Shown: positions 1 through 8,733 of the stretch, one piece after another
How the letters are laid out: each line of letters starts with the position of its first letter
How positions within the stretch are numbered: the stretch's first letter is position 1
Assembly: GCA_016281295.1 (NCBI GenBank)
Contig: JAEEII010000048.1
Location: 1 to 27,929 of the forward strand
Reading direction: 5' to 3'
Source: Bacteroidales bacterium
Lineage (GTDB): Bacteria > Bacteroidota > Bacteroidia > Bacteroidales > F082
Length of the DNA stretch: 27,929 bases
The notes under the pieces: generated by a model
Databases searched by the model: none
The model's input: only the letters and a program-made list of their open reading frames with translations
What the model was told of the DNA's origin: nothing
Program-made: the position numbers and the translations under genes

Positions 1-2
1 CA

Positions 3-1301
3 GTAGAAAAAGACATAAACGAAACTTCCCAAAAAATCACCAAAGTCAAACGTATAGTTAAGAAACGCATTGAAGAACTTGAATATAAGGATTTAGAGGA
101 AACGCCAATAGCAGAAGATGTTTGTTGGAAAGATATAGAGTTTTCTCATCCCGAAAACACGGTTCGTTTGGGTACTCTTTTTAGTGGTATTGGAGCAATT
201 GAACACGCTTTCCAAAGGTTAGGACTAAAGCATAAAATTGTGTTTGCTGGAGACATTGAACCAAATTGTAAAAAAAGTTATTTTGCAAATTATGAAATAA
301 AAGAAGAAGATTGGTTTGATGATATTAGAGATTTTGATGCGCGTAAATATAAAGGCCAAGTTGATTTCATAGTTGGGGGGGCACCCTGTCAAGCCTTTTC
401 CATGGTTGGACATAGATTAGGTTTCGAGGATGCAAGAGGAACGCTGTTCTATGAATTTGCTAGAGTGGTTAAAGAAACCAAACCAAAAGTATTCCTCTTT
501 GAAAACGTTCGCGGACTCTTAAATCACGATAAAGGAAGGACTTGGCATGTAATGCATGATATTTTTGAAGAATTGGGATATGATGTTAAGTTTAGAGTTC
601 TTAATAGCTGTGACTATGGAATACCTCAACATCGTGAACGTGTTTACTGTTTAGGATTCAAGAAAAAGACAAACTTTTTATATCCTGCACCGATTGAGCT
701 AGAGTATAAAATGTATGATTTTTTAGAGGATTACATTGATAGTAAATACTTTCTCAAAGAAAAAGGTGTGAAATTTGTCACCAGCCACAAAAACAGAGAA
801 AAAAGTTATACACAAATCAATGGCGATATTCAATTGTGCCAAAAAAGGAACCAACAGTTTAATTGGCATGGGGATTTTGTTTATCATCCAGATTCTGAAT
901 TGACACCCACAGATGAAGCTTTTGATGAATTCATTTTTGATGTGAGAGATGTTGAAGAGAAATACTATCTTTCAGAAAAGGTTGCAAAATATGTATTAGC
1001 AGGAGGCACAAAGAATTTCAAGACTTCAACAGAGACAGATTTAGATATTGCAAGGCCTTTACTACAATCCATGCATAAAATGCATAGAGCTGGTGTCGAT
1101 AATTATGTTACTCATAAAGGAAGGATAAGAAAACTTACTCCTCGAGAGTGTTTACGCTTAATGGGATTTAAAGACACATTTAAGATTGTAGTTTCGGACA
1201 CAGCAATGTACCAACAAGCAGGCAACAGTATTGTCGTCGATGTGCTTATTGCCATATTAAAACAAATGGACATTACAAATTATGGAACAAGTGTATTATA
1301 A
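3..1301 (+). CDS. DNA (cytosine-5-)-methyltransferase, 5' partial
   Basis: This is a C5-cytosine DNA methyltransferase, which transfers a methyl group from S-adenosylmethionine to cytosine in a specific site. The reading frame is open to the left edge (first full codon at 3) with no ATG or GTG. The only start-like codon, TTG at 168, abuts motif I, so the true start lies outside the window. Numbering from the codon at 168, conserved motifs are in order: motif I FSGIG (6-10), motif IV PCQ with the catalytic Cys (73-75), motif VI ENV (112-114), motif VIII QHRER (154-158) and motif X GNS (352-354). The target-recognition region lies at about 170-300. The 55 codons before 168 form a charged, Lys/Glu-rich extension. 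The gene is AT-rich and its end overlaps the next gene by 20 bp. Together with the McrB-like and nuclease genes downstream it fits the modification half of a restriction-modification locus. Target site unknown. Confidence 0.95.
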   Translation, partial: VEKDINETSQKITKVKRIVKKRIEELEYKDLEETPIAEDVCWKDIEFSHPENTVRLGTLFSGIGAIEHAFQRLGLKHKIVFAGDIEPNCKKSYFANYEIKEEDWFDDIRDFDARKYKGQVDFIVGGAPCQAFSMVGHRLGFEDARGTLFYEFARVVKETKPKVFLFENVRGLLNHDKGRTWHVMHDIFEELGYDVKFRVLNSCDYGIPQHRERVYCLGFKKKTNFLYPAPIELEYKMYDFLEDYIDSKYFLKEKGVKFVTSHKNREKSYTQINGDIQLCQKRNQQFNWHGDFVYHPDSELTPTDEAFDEFIFDVRDVEEKYYLSEKVAKYVLAGGTKNFKTSTETDLDIARPLLQSMHKMHRAGVDNYVTHKGRIRKLTPRECLRLMGFKDTFKIVVSDTAMYQQAGNSIVVDVLIAILKQMDITNYGTSVL

Positions 1302-3024
1302 TAAAATGAAAGAGTTGGGATTTGACCAACTTGTATGTGACATCTTTGTAAATTGGGAACATGTAAAAGATGAAATACTAATTTCAGAACGAAAAACAGG
1401 CTCAGGAAACGGTACAATTCACATCTTTCTTGGTGCCGCAGACAATGAACTCCGTAAAGAATTTACTCCGTACTATTCTGCAGTTGACAACGGAGAAGAC
1501 CCTTCTATCCATGCTGTCAACATTAAACATTTTTTTCTTAAAAGCAATGTCATAAGCATGCTGGGTTATATTTGTCAGTATTGTTATGAACATCATGAAA
1601 ATGTCAATGACCAAATCGAATCTATTTTACCATATTTAGCCAAAACTAAAACAGAAAATGGATTGATGACCACTCACTCACTTTTTAAATTGTCAACTGG
1701 ATCTAATAAATTAAGGCCTTATTTTAAACAGTTTGACAGTGATGGAGTATTTACTAAAGTCATTAGAAGAATACTGCTTCCAAATTCTTCGTATAAGATT
1801 TCTTTGTTCAAGAACAGAAACAACGAATACGCTGCTTTTTGGCTAATAGGATTTGACAATCTGACCAATTTCGAAGCAGATTCTAGCAAAATCCATTTTT
1901 CAAGTAATAGAATCAATGCACAACAATTTGACGTTCGCTCTATAGTTAAAGCTATACTCTCCACCGGCCTCATCTATTCCCCCTCCCTCATCAAACGCCT
2001 CGCCTATTCGCTGATGGCCAAGCCTTTCGTCATCCTCAGCGGGCTTGCGGGTTCGGGAAAGACACAACTAGCGTTGGCTTTTGCCAAGTGCTTGAGCGAA
2101 AATGAGAACAACAAGTTTGATAAGCAAATATGCTCAGTCTCCATCGGGGCGGATTGGACCAACCGAGAGCCGCTACTAGGTTATCCAAACGCTTTAAACA
2201 AAGACGAATATGTGAAACCAGAAAGCGGCGTACTGCAACTCTTGATGCGGGCCAACGAAGACCGAGACAAACCCTATTTCCTGATTCTCGATGAAATGAA
2301 TCTCAGCGTGGTGGAACGCTATTTCGCCGATTTCCTCAGTGCTATGGAGTCGGGCGAACCTATTAAACTTTGGGATGGGAATGAAAGCGAAGAAGACGAG
2401 AATAAATTTGTCCCCAAAGAGATACACTTGCCCAAGAATGTCTTCATCATCGGTACCATCAATGTGGACGAAACCACCTATATGTTCAGTCCCAAGGTGC
2501 TTGACCGCGCCAATGTGATTGAGTTCAAGATTGCAGCTGATGAAATGGAGGACTATTTGGGTAAAAAAGTAAACATCAACCTTGAAAGTGCCTATTCTGC
2601 TTGTGCCGATATGGCCATCGATTTTGTAAACAAAGCCAATAGTCAAGTTGAGAAAGACGAGAAGAACAAGGATGTTCTGCTTTCATTCTTCAAAAAGTTG
2701 AAAGAGGTCAATGCCGAATTTGGCTACCGCACCGTGAACGAAATCAGCCGTTACCTACATTTTTCCGATGGAGAATTGACTGCTGATTCAGCTATAGACA
2801 CCGCCATCCTACAAAAACTGTTGCCCAAGCTGCACGGCTCCCGCAAGAAACTTGTGCCAGTGCTTTCTTCATTATGGAAGCTCTGCCTGAACGATGGCGT
2901 TGCCAAAGAAATTGATGCCGAGTTCAAGGCAACAGAATTCAAATATCCCGAATCGGCCGAGAAGATTCAGCGGATGTACCATGCCGTGGTGGACAATGGG
3001 TTTACGAGTTTTGCGGAGGCGTAG
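1282..3024 (+). CDS. McrB-like AAA+ NTPase, restriction subunit
   Basis: This 580-residue protein is a McrB-family AAA+ motor. It has a Walker A GLAGSGKT (254-261), a Walker B LILDEMN (334-340), and the McrB-type signature GTINVDETTY (391-400) followed by a DRA arginine-finger-like site (408-410). The N-terminal ~225 residues match no domain I can name; by analogy with McrB and LlaJI R1 they should be the DNA-recognition part. Known relatives form hexamers, hydrolyse GTP or ATP, and need a partner nuclease with a McrC-like stimulator, which fits the DUF2357 gene at 4673. The ATG at 1282 lies inside the methyltransferase gene, so translation is probably coupled. Base composition changes abruptly near 1950: 16/60 G+C at 1681-1740 against 35/60 at 1981-2040. 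This separates the N-terminal region from the motor and suggests a mosaic gene. Nucleotide preference cannot be told from sequence alone. Confidence 0.9.
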   Translation: MEQVYYNKMKELGFDQLVCDIFVNWEHVKDEILISERKTGSGNGTIHIFLGAADNELRKEFTPYYSAVDNGEDPSIHAVNIKHFFLKSNVISMLGYICQYCYEHHENVNDQIESILPYLAKTKTENGLMTTHSLFKLSTGSNKLRPYFKQFDSDGVFTKVIRRILLPNSSYKISLFKNRNNEYAAFWLIGFDNLTNFEADSSKIHFSSNRINAQQFDVRSIVKAILSTGLIYSPSLIKRLAYSLMAKPFVILSGLAGSGKTQLALAFAKCLSENENNKFDKQICSVSIGADWTNREPLLGYPNALNKDEYVKPESGVLQLLMRANEDRDKPYFLILDEMNLSVVERYFADFLSAMESGEPIKLWDGNESEEDENKFVPKEIHLPKNVFIIGTINVDETTYMFSPKVLDRANVIEFKIAADEMEDYLGKKVNINLESAYSACADMAIDFVNKANSQVEKDEKNKDVLLSFFKKLKEVNAEFGYRTVNEISRYLHFSDGELTADSAIDTAILQKLLPKLHGSRKKLVPVLSSLWKLCLNDGVAKEIDAEFKATEFKYPESAEKIQRMYHAVVDNGFTSFAEA

Positions 3025-3057
3025 AGAAATAGTTGAGAGACGTATAATAAAGAACTT

Positions 3058-4515
3058 ATGGAAGGGAACTATGACATACTTGTAAGGGAACTCTGTAAAT
3101 TACCCAAAGAAACTGGCTGGGTGGAGTTTAAGCATAATAATGACGACCCAAAAATGATTGGGGAGGATATCTGTGCTCTTGCAAATACGGCAACTTTGAA
3201 AGACAGAGACTTTGCCTATATGATTTTTGGGGTTGACGATGCCACACACGATATTATAGGTACGTCTGTTCGGCTTGCGTTACAGAAGAAAGGACAAGAA
3301 GAGCTAGAAAACTGGCTGAGACACCAATTGTCAAGAAATGCCAATTTTGAATTCTTGAAAACGAAGATAGACGTCAATCATATCGAAATCATCAGAATCC
3401 ACAAAGCATTGCATATTCCCGTCGCCTTTGAAAAAAGCGAATATATCCGCAGTGGAAGCTACACCAAGAAATTGAATGATTATCCCGAACTAATGGCTCA
3501 ACTTTGGGATAAACTTCGCAACAGTCGATTTGAAGATGTGTGTTCTATTAAAGATTTAAGGTATGCGGAAGTGCTACAAATGATCGATTGTGGGGCATAC
3601 TTCTCTATGTTAAACCTCCCTCAACCTACAGAAGAGAAAGAGGTGATGCACTACCTTATGGAAGACGGAGTTGCTATCAAACTTGACAATGGTCTATATG
3701 GAATTACGAATTTAGGGGCAATCTTGTTTTCCAAAGACTTGAATGCCTTTCCCAGATTGGGCCGTAAAGCCATGCGCGTGGTTCAATACCAAGGAAAAAA
3801 CAGGTTGATTATCCAAAAGGAAGAAACTTTTAAATCGGGATATGCTATATGCTTTGAGGATATTGTAAGATATGTCAACGCCCTTTTGCCAAGCAACGAA
3901 GATATTGCCACGGTGGCATTGACCACAAAAAGCAAATATCCCATGCCATCTGTAAGAGAGGCTATAGCCAATAGTTTAATCCACCAAGACTTATATATCA
4001 CAGGAGCCGGTCCCGTAGTGGAAGTTTTTGAGAACAGAATCGAAGTAACCAATCCTGGTACACCATTGGTGGACATAATGAGAATTATTGATAATCCACC
4101 AAAATCAAGAAACGAGAAATTGGCATCCTTAATGCGCCGAATGAAGATGTGTGAGGAATTGGGGCGCGGATGGGACAGAATGGTCCTTGCTTGCGAATTG
4201 CAATTTCTTCCCGCACCAAGAATCGAGATTTTTGAGGAATCAACAAAGGTTACATTGTTCTCTGAAATGGCGTTCAAGAATATCCCCGCCGATGATAAGC
4301 TGTGGTCGTGCTATCTTCATTCTTGCCTAATGTATATTCAAGGAGATGCTTTAACAAACACTTCATTGAGAGATAGATTTGGACTTAAAGAGTCATCGGC
4401 TGGCAGTGTTTCAAGACTCATAAAAGAAGCTGTTGCAATACAAAAAATCAAACCCATTGATCCCAATACTGCCAAAAGATATATGCGATATGTTCCTGTA
4501 TGGGCTGCAATTTAA
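3058..4515 (+). CDS. AlbA_2 (Schlafen-like) / GHKL-ATPase protein
   Basis: This 485-residue protein belongs to the group often annotated as ATP-binding or RecG-like proteins. The N-terminal AlbA_2/Schlafen-type domain (about 10-150) shows WVEFK (21-25), the GEDICALANT segment (35-44) and DFAYMIFGVDD (51-61). A C-terminal GHKL-type ATPase region (about 270-370) contains EAIANSLIHQDLY (around 299-312), the N-box of HATPase_c_4 proteins, then ELGRGWDRM. The end (about 410-485) resembles a winged helix. Such proteins are often called transcription regulators, and several occur in defence islands. Here the gene sits between the McrB-like and McrC-like genes, 33 nt after the former, so it may be a regulator or an added subunit. 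It is poorer in G+C than its downstream neighbour. One copy of a 28-bp repeat begins at its last codons. Family assignment is fairly sure; its role in the system is inferred. Confidence 0.82.
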   Translation: MEGNYDILVRELCKLPKETGWVEFKHNNDDPKMIGEDICALANTATLKDRDFAYMIFGVDDATHDIIGTSVRLALQKKGQEELENWLRHQLSRNANFEFLKTKIDVNHIEIIRIHKALHIPVAFEKSEYIRSGSYTKKLNDYPELMAQLWDKLRNSRFEDVCSIKDLRYAEVLQMIDCGAYFSMLNLPQPTEEKEVMHYLMEDGVAIKLDNGLYGITNLGAILFSKDLNAFPRLGRKAMRVVQYQGKNRLIIQKEETFKSGYAICFEDIVRYVNALLPSNEDIATVALTTKSKYPMPSVREAIANSLIHQDLYITGAGPVVEVFENRIEVTNPGTPLVDIMRIIDNPPKSRNEKLASLMRRMKMCEELGRGWDRMVLACELQFLPAPRIEIFEESTKVTLFSEMAFKNIPADDKLWSCYLHSCLMYIQGDALTNTSLRDRFGLKESSAGSVSRLIKEAVAIQKIKPIDPNTAKRYMRYVPVWAAI

Positions 4516-4624
4516 TTTGCTGGTAATTTGCCAAGATGAATAGAAGAACTTGCTATTTGTATAATAAAACACTGATAACCAACATTATGTAATTTACAAT
4601 CTAATTTGCTGGTAATTTGCCAAG
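4508..4624 (+). repeat. 28-bp direct repeat pair flanking a 61-bp spacer
   Basis: Two near-identical copies (4508-4535 and 4597-4624, one mismatch) begin with CAAT and share the exact 23-base core TAATTTGCTGG plus TAATTTGCCAAG. The first copy covers the last codons and the TAA stop (4513-4515) of the AlbA_2 gene; the second lies 49 bases before the nuclease start. Each core itself contains AATTTGC twice. The spacer and the DNA after copy 2 are unrelated, so this is not a simple tandem duplication. Confidence 0.8.
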
Positions 4625-4672
4625 GAGAAGGAATAGTAACAGAACAACCAATAGTACAAAAAGTGTCTTAAT

Positions 4673-6988
4673 ATGACAAAGCCTCTCAAAATATCGATCG
4701 ATGTAGTGCACGAAGTAATGCTGCGGGTATATCCTTCGTCCTCGAATGCACAGGTGTTTGATGAGGTGGATCCGCAGGATGGTGAGTCGAGATGGCAACT
4801 GGTTGAGGGCGAGGATTATGAGTATGAATTTAGTGATAATAGGTTTCGTTTCAAAGAACACGAATTAGTCTGTCCATCAAAAAGCTCACACTCACGAGGT
4901 TGGATCAAAACAGGCATTTATGTCGGTTGCTTGACACTGACCGTCACCAACGATGCAGGTTTTGAAGCCGAGGTCAGTTTTGAGGTGCGTTCCGTCAAAA
5001 TGGATTACCGAACGGATTACAAGACAATGCTCCACGACATTACCAGTCACTTCACGGATTTGGTGATGATGCAAGGTGCGCCCGTCCCCCAACGATTTGA
5101 AATTGACCCTAACGAAAACAGCAACACGCTTTACCAGCAATTTGCATTCATGAAATCGTTGGTGGACAGCGAAGAGTTTGAAGAAGCCTTGAACAAGATT
5201 CTTTACAACCCTATCCACAAATGGACAGGAACGATCATAGAGAAAGACATTTGTTCCGTAAAGAGACTGGGGCGTCAGGAATTAAAACAGGTTGCCTCCT
5301 GTAAGAATCGGCTGCCCTTAGGCGAAGGCAAAAGCATTGGTGACGATGTTACTAGCGTGCCGAGACGTTTGTCGGTTTCCTACAAGAAAAACACTGTCGA
5401 TGTGGCAGAAAACCGTTTCGTGAAGTTTGTATTACAGTCATTTTCTTCATTTTGCAGTACCATTCAGCAATGCAAAAACGCCAATCCAAGACTGAAAATC
5501 GAGGCTGAACTGACGGCAAATAAACTGACGGGATGGCTGAGCCGCGACTTTTTCCTTGATGTTTCCAACTTGCAGACCATGACTTTGAACAGTCCCGCCC
5601 TGCAACGCAAAGAAGGTTATCGTGAAGTGCTGCAAGCCTGGATGATGTCGAAATTGGCGGCGCAAATCACTTGGAAAGGCGGTGACAACGTATATCAAGC
5701 CGGCAAACGGAATGTGGCAGCACTCTACGAATACTGGGTGTTCTTCAAGTTGCTTGACATCGTCAAAGAAACCTTCCATCTGGAACTGACGGAAGAAGAC
5801 GAAAGAAAACTTGTCAAAACCGACAAGGACAAAATCAACTTAGAACTCAAACAAGGCCATACTAAAATGATTGGCGGGCAATTCCATGAAGCCTCTCGAA
5901 CTTTGAATGTGCGCTTGTATTACAACAGAACTTTCAGTACATCCGACCAATTGGACAAAAGCGGTTCTTGGACCACCGCCATGCGTCCCGATTACACTTT
6001 GTCGATTTGGCCAGGAAACATCGAGGAAGACGAAGCAGAGGAGCAAGACCTGATTGTTCATATCCATTTTGATGCAAAATACAAACTGAACCGAATCCTA
6101 CTCAATGAAAAAGAGCCAGACGAAACACATACTTTTGAAGACGAGGACGCAGACCTTCCGGAAGAAGATATGCTGATGAACCAAGAAAAGCGGGAAGAAG
6201 AAAAAGGCATCTACAAACGGGTAGATTTGTTGAAAATGCACGCCTATAAAGATGCAATCCGCCGTACAAGCGGAGCATACATTCTCTATCCAGGCTCGGA
6301 AAACAAAAAACTTATAGGTTTTCATGAGGTATTGCCTGGTTTGGGAGCCTTTTGTCTTTCGCCAAACAGCATAGAAAAAGATTCGAAAGAGATTGAGCAC
6401 TTCCTGCACGACATTTTAGAGCACATGCTTAACAGAGCTTCCCAACGCGAACGCATGTCGTATCACACATACGAGATATACAACAGCGAACCATCGGTGG
6501 TTTGTGAATCCATGCCTGAACCTTATGGTATCAATCGTAGTTTAATACCTGAAGAGACATACGTGCTGATTGGATCCTGTCGTGACGAAAAACACCTTCA
6601 GTGGATTTTACATAATCAACTTTACAATACCAGAACCGACACAAGAAACGGTTCTATCCGGCTAAAGGAGGAGATTTCATCTGCGAAATATCTCTTGCTT
6701 CACAAAGCAAAGAAGCAGCTTTTACTGCGACTTAGTGACAAAGGACCAAGGGTAATGTCGAATGAATCCTTGTCGAAACTGCCCTATGCCTCATTATATA
6801 AGCCATCAAAGCCTTATTATGTTGTTTTTGATATCGCCAATATAGAACCTGATGAAGAGTACAAAGATGTTACTTGGGATATTGGTAAAATGATTAAAGA
6901 CGGCATTATCAAAGGAGGCCATCAGAGTGCTGCACCAGAAGGAATTACAATGGCTGAGTTAATGAAATATAAAGTCAAATCATTATAA
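4673..6988 (+). CDS. DUF2357 / PD-(D/E)XK (PDDEXK_7) McrC-like nuclease
   Basis: This 771-residue protein has the architecture of McrC-type partners of McrB motors: an N-terminal and central DUF2357-like region followed by a nuclease domain. Nuclease core residues visible are PDY (Asp440), FDAKYK (Asp467-Ala-Lys469, the D/E-x-K catalytic pair) and the helix motif HAYKDAIR (523-530) followed by GAYILYPG, typical of the PDDEXK_7 (DUF524) group. Between Lys469 and that helix lies an insert of about 40 residues that is very rich in Glu and Asp (about 480-513). It is the likely DNA-cutting subunit, loaded and activated by the McrB-like motor. The ATG at 4673 follows a 157-base gap from the previous gene and has no obvious Shine-Dalgarno sequence. 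The C-terminal ~170 residues after the nuclease core are unassigned. Family assignment is confident; cleavage specificity is unknown. Confidence 0.87.
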   Translation: MTKPLKISIDVVHEVMLRVYPSSSNAQVFDEVDPQDGESRWQLVEGEDYEYEFSDNRFRFKEHELVCPSKSSHSRGWIKTGIYVGCLTLTVTNDAGFEAEVSFEVRSVKMDYRTDYKTMLHDITSHFTDLVMMQGAPVPQRFEIDPNENSNTLYQQFAFMKSLVDSEEFEEALNKILYNPIHKWTGTIIEKDICSVKRLGRQELKQVASCKNRLPLGEGKSIGDDVTSVPRRLSVSYKKNTVDVAENRFVKFVLQSFSSFCSTIQQCKNANPRLKIEAELTANKLTGWLSRDFFLDVSNLQTMTLNSPALQRKEGYREVLQAWMMSKLAAQITWKGGDNVYQAGKRNVAALYEYWVFFKLLDIVKETFHLELTEEDERKLVKTDKDKINLELKQGHTKMIGGQFHEASRTLNVRLYYNRTFSTSDQLDKSGSWTTAMRPDYTLSIWPGNIEEDEAEEQDLIVHIHFDAKYKLNRILLNEKEPDETHTFEDEDADLPEEDMLMNQEKREEEKGIYKRVDLLKMHAYKDAIRRTSGAYILYPGSENKKLIGFHEVLPGLGAFCLSPNSIEKDSKEIEHFLHDILEHMLNRASQRERMSYHTYEIYNSEPSVVCESMPEPYGINRSLIPEETYVLIGSCRDEKHLQWILHNQLYNTRTDTRNGSIRLKEEISSAKYLLLHKAKKQLLLRLSDKGPRVMSNESLSKLPYASLYKPSKPYYVVFDIANIEPDEEYKDVTWDIGKMIKDGIIKGGHQSAAPEGITMAELMKYKVKSL

Positions 6989-6998
6989 AAATCCCCCC

Positions 6999-8732
6999 AT
7001 GCAAATCCCCCTTGACCAATTCGAACAAGTCATTGATGAGAAAATCCTCAAACGTGGACTTTCCTATTACAAAAAAGGCCTCGTTCAACAGCTGGACGAA
7101 GTGGCGCCCAATACCTACGAGGCTGTGGTGGAAGGAACTGAGGATTATACGGTTCAACTGACCGTCAAAAACAATGTGGTAACGGAATATGTGTGCGACT
7201 GCCCATACGACCAAGGTCCTGTTTGCAAACATGTGGCCGCTGTCATCTTTAAACTGCAAGAAGACCAGCTGCAACTGAACCCAAAACAAACAAAAACCAA
7301 ATCCAAAGCAGCATCAAAAACAACAACGGGGAAAAAACGCAAAACCATTGCGGAACAAATCAATGAAATGTTGACCAAAGCCTCAAAAGAGGAACTTGTT
7401 ACCCTGATTCAAGAAGAAGCGTCTAACAATACGGCCTTTCGAAATCGTATCATGATGGCATTGGAACAATATAATGACAACATTTCCAAGGATTTCTATG
7501 CCAAACAGATGAAAGCTATTCTGAAATCGGCAAAAGGCAGGTATGGCTTTGTGGATTGGCAAAGCGCCCGGGTTATGGGACAATCCATTGAACAGATGTT
7601 GGACGCCGCTTATAGAGCATGCGAACATCATAACTATCAAAATGCTTTATATGTCTTTTTTGCTGCAATGGAAGTGCTAATCCCGGCACTTAATGAGATC
7701 GACGATAGCAGCGGGGTGCTCGGCGACTGCATCATCATGGCTTATGATTTGCTGCGCGACATGGGCAGCGACGATGACGCTCCTGAACCGATTCGCAAAG
7801 AAATCTTCGACTTCTGCCTCAATCATTTTGAGAAACATACCTTCAAAGGGTGGGACTGGCATATCGATATTATGTGGCTCGCCATGGCAACTGCTCGTAC
7901 CGAAAAAGAGTATGATGCTTTGTTGTCACTTGTTGAGCAAGAACAAAATCACGAGCCCAAAGGCTATTCGGAAGAATTCGAAGAAAGACAACTGCAACTA
8001 GTCAAATATAGGCTACTTGTATTAACAAGTGGAGACGAAGCAGCTGATGCTTATGTACAGCAAAAGTTGGACAATCCAGAACTCCGAAGAGTAGCCATCG
8101 AAAAAGCCATAATGCAGAAAGAGTTCGATTCGGCCATCAAGCTAGCCATGGATGGGGTGAAAAAGGATATGAAACAATATCCAGGACTTGCCATGGAATG
8201 GTATGACTGGTTGTTGATAATCGCATTGGCCCAAAAGGATACCCCAAAAATCATTGAATATGCTCGTTATTTGCTGATAAATTATTACCAACCACAGCAA
8301 GACTATTATCAAATTCTAAAACAACATGTCGAACCTGATCAATGGAACGACTTTGTTGACCAGCTAATTCATGATATTGAAGCTAAAGGTCATGGATATC
8401 ATTCTGACTTGGTGGCAAAGATTCTTATCAAAGAGGAGCGTTGGGACCAACTATGGGAGTTGGTTTCTGGGTTGCCGTTTTTACAATCCGTTGAATATTA
8501 TGAATCCTATTTCACCCAACGGCATCCCGATCAATTGGCCGAACTGTATGCAAAACGCATCTTAGAATATATGAGTCACAATATGGGTCGTGACCATTAT
8601 CAAACAGCTTGCCGTTTCATACGGAAAATCATCAAGTTGGGAGAAAGACAAGTTGCTAATGACTTGATAGATAAGCTCCGTAGAACCTATCCCCAACGTA
8701 GAGCTTTATTGGAAGAACTTAACAAAGTGTAA
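6999..8732 (+). CDS. SWIM zinc-finger protein with helical C-terminal region
   Basis: This 577-residue protein carries an N-terminal SWIM zinc finger, CDCPYDQGPVCKH (Cys66, Cys68, Cys76, His78: CxCx7CxH), within a segment of about 1-90 that begins with the usual DEKILKRGLSYYKKG-type helix. A Lys/Thr-rich linker (about 92-118) follows, then roughly 450 residues that look all-helical, resembling TPR/HEAT-like repeats. SWIM fingers bind DNA or proteins and occur in bacterial proteins beside SNF2 helicases and other DNA-processing factors. The start is 10 nt after the nuclease stop, so it is probably the last gene of the defence operon. The pfkB-like gene begins one base after its stop, so transcription may continue into housekeeping genes. 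It has no catalytic motif I recognise. Its link with the restriction system rests on position only. Confidence 0.75.
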   Translation: MQIPLDQFEQVIDEKILKRGLSYYKKGLVQQLDEVAPNTYEAVVEGTEDYTVQLTVKNNVVTEYVCDCPYDQGPVCKHVAAVIFKLQEDQLQLNPKQTKTKSKAASKTTTGKKRKTIAEQINEMLTKASKEELVTLIQEEASNNTAFRNRIMMALEQYNDNISKDFYAKQMKAILKSAKGRYGFVDWQSARVMGQSIEQMLDAAYRACEHHNYQNALYVFFAAMEVLIPALNEIDDSSGVLGDCIIMAYDLLRDMGSDDDAPEPIRKEIFDFCLNHFEKHTFKGWDWHIDIMWLAMATARTEKEYDALLSLVEQEQNHEPKGYSEEFEERQLQLVKYRLLVLTSGDEAADAYVQQKLDNPELRRVAIEKAIMQKEFDSAIKLAMDGVKKDMKQYPGLAMEWYDWLLIIALAQKDTPKIIEYARYLLINYYQPQQDYYQILKQHVEPDQWNDFVDQLIHDIEAKGHGYHSDLVAKILIKEERWDQLWELVSGLPFLQSVEYYESYFTQRHPDQLAELYAKRILEYMSHNMGRDHYQTACRFIRKIIKLGERQVANDLIDKLRRTYPQRRALLEELNKV

Positions 8733-8733
8733 T

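Noticed and set aside
168..1301. Methyltransferase starting at position 168
   Set aside because: The codon there is TTG, directly before motif I, and the same frame is open to the window edge with protein-like sequence, so it is an internal codon of a gene cut at its 5' end.
3..4515. Prophage or integrative element
   Set aside because: No integrase, tRNA attachment site, transposase or structural phage gene is visible in the window.
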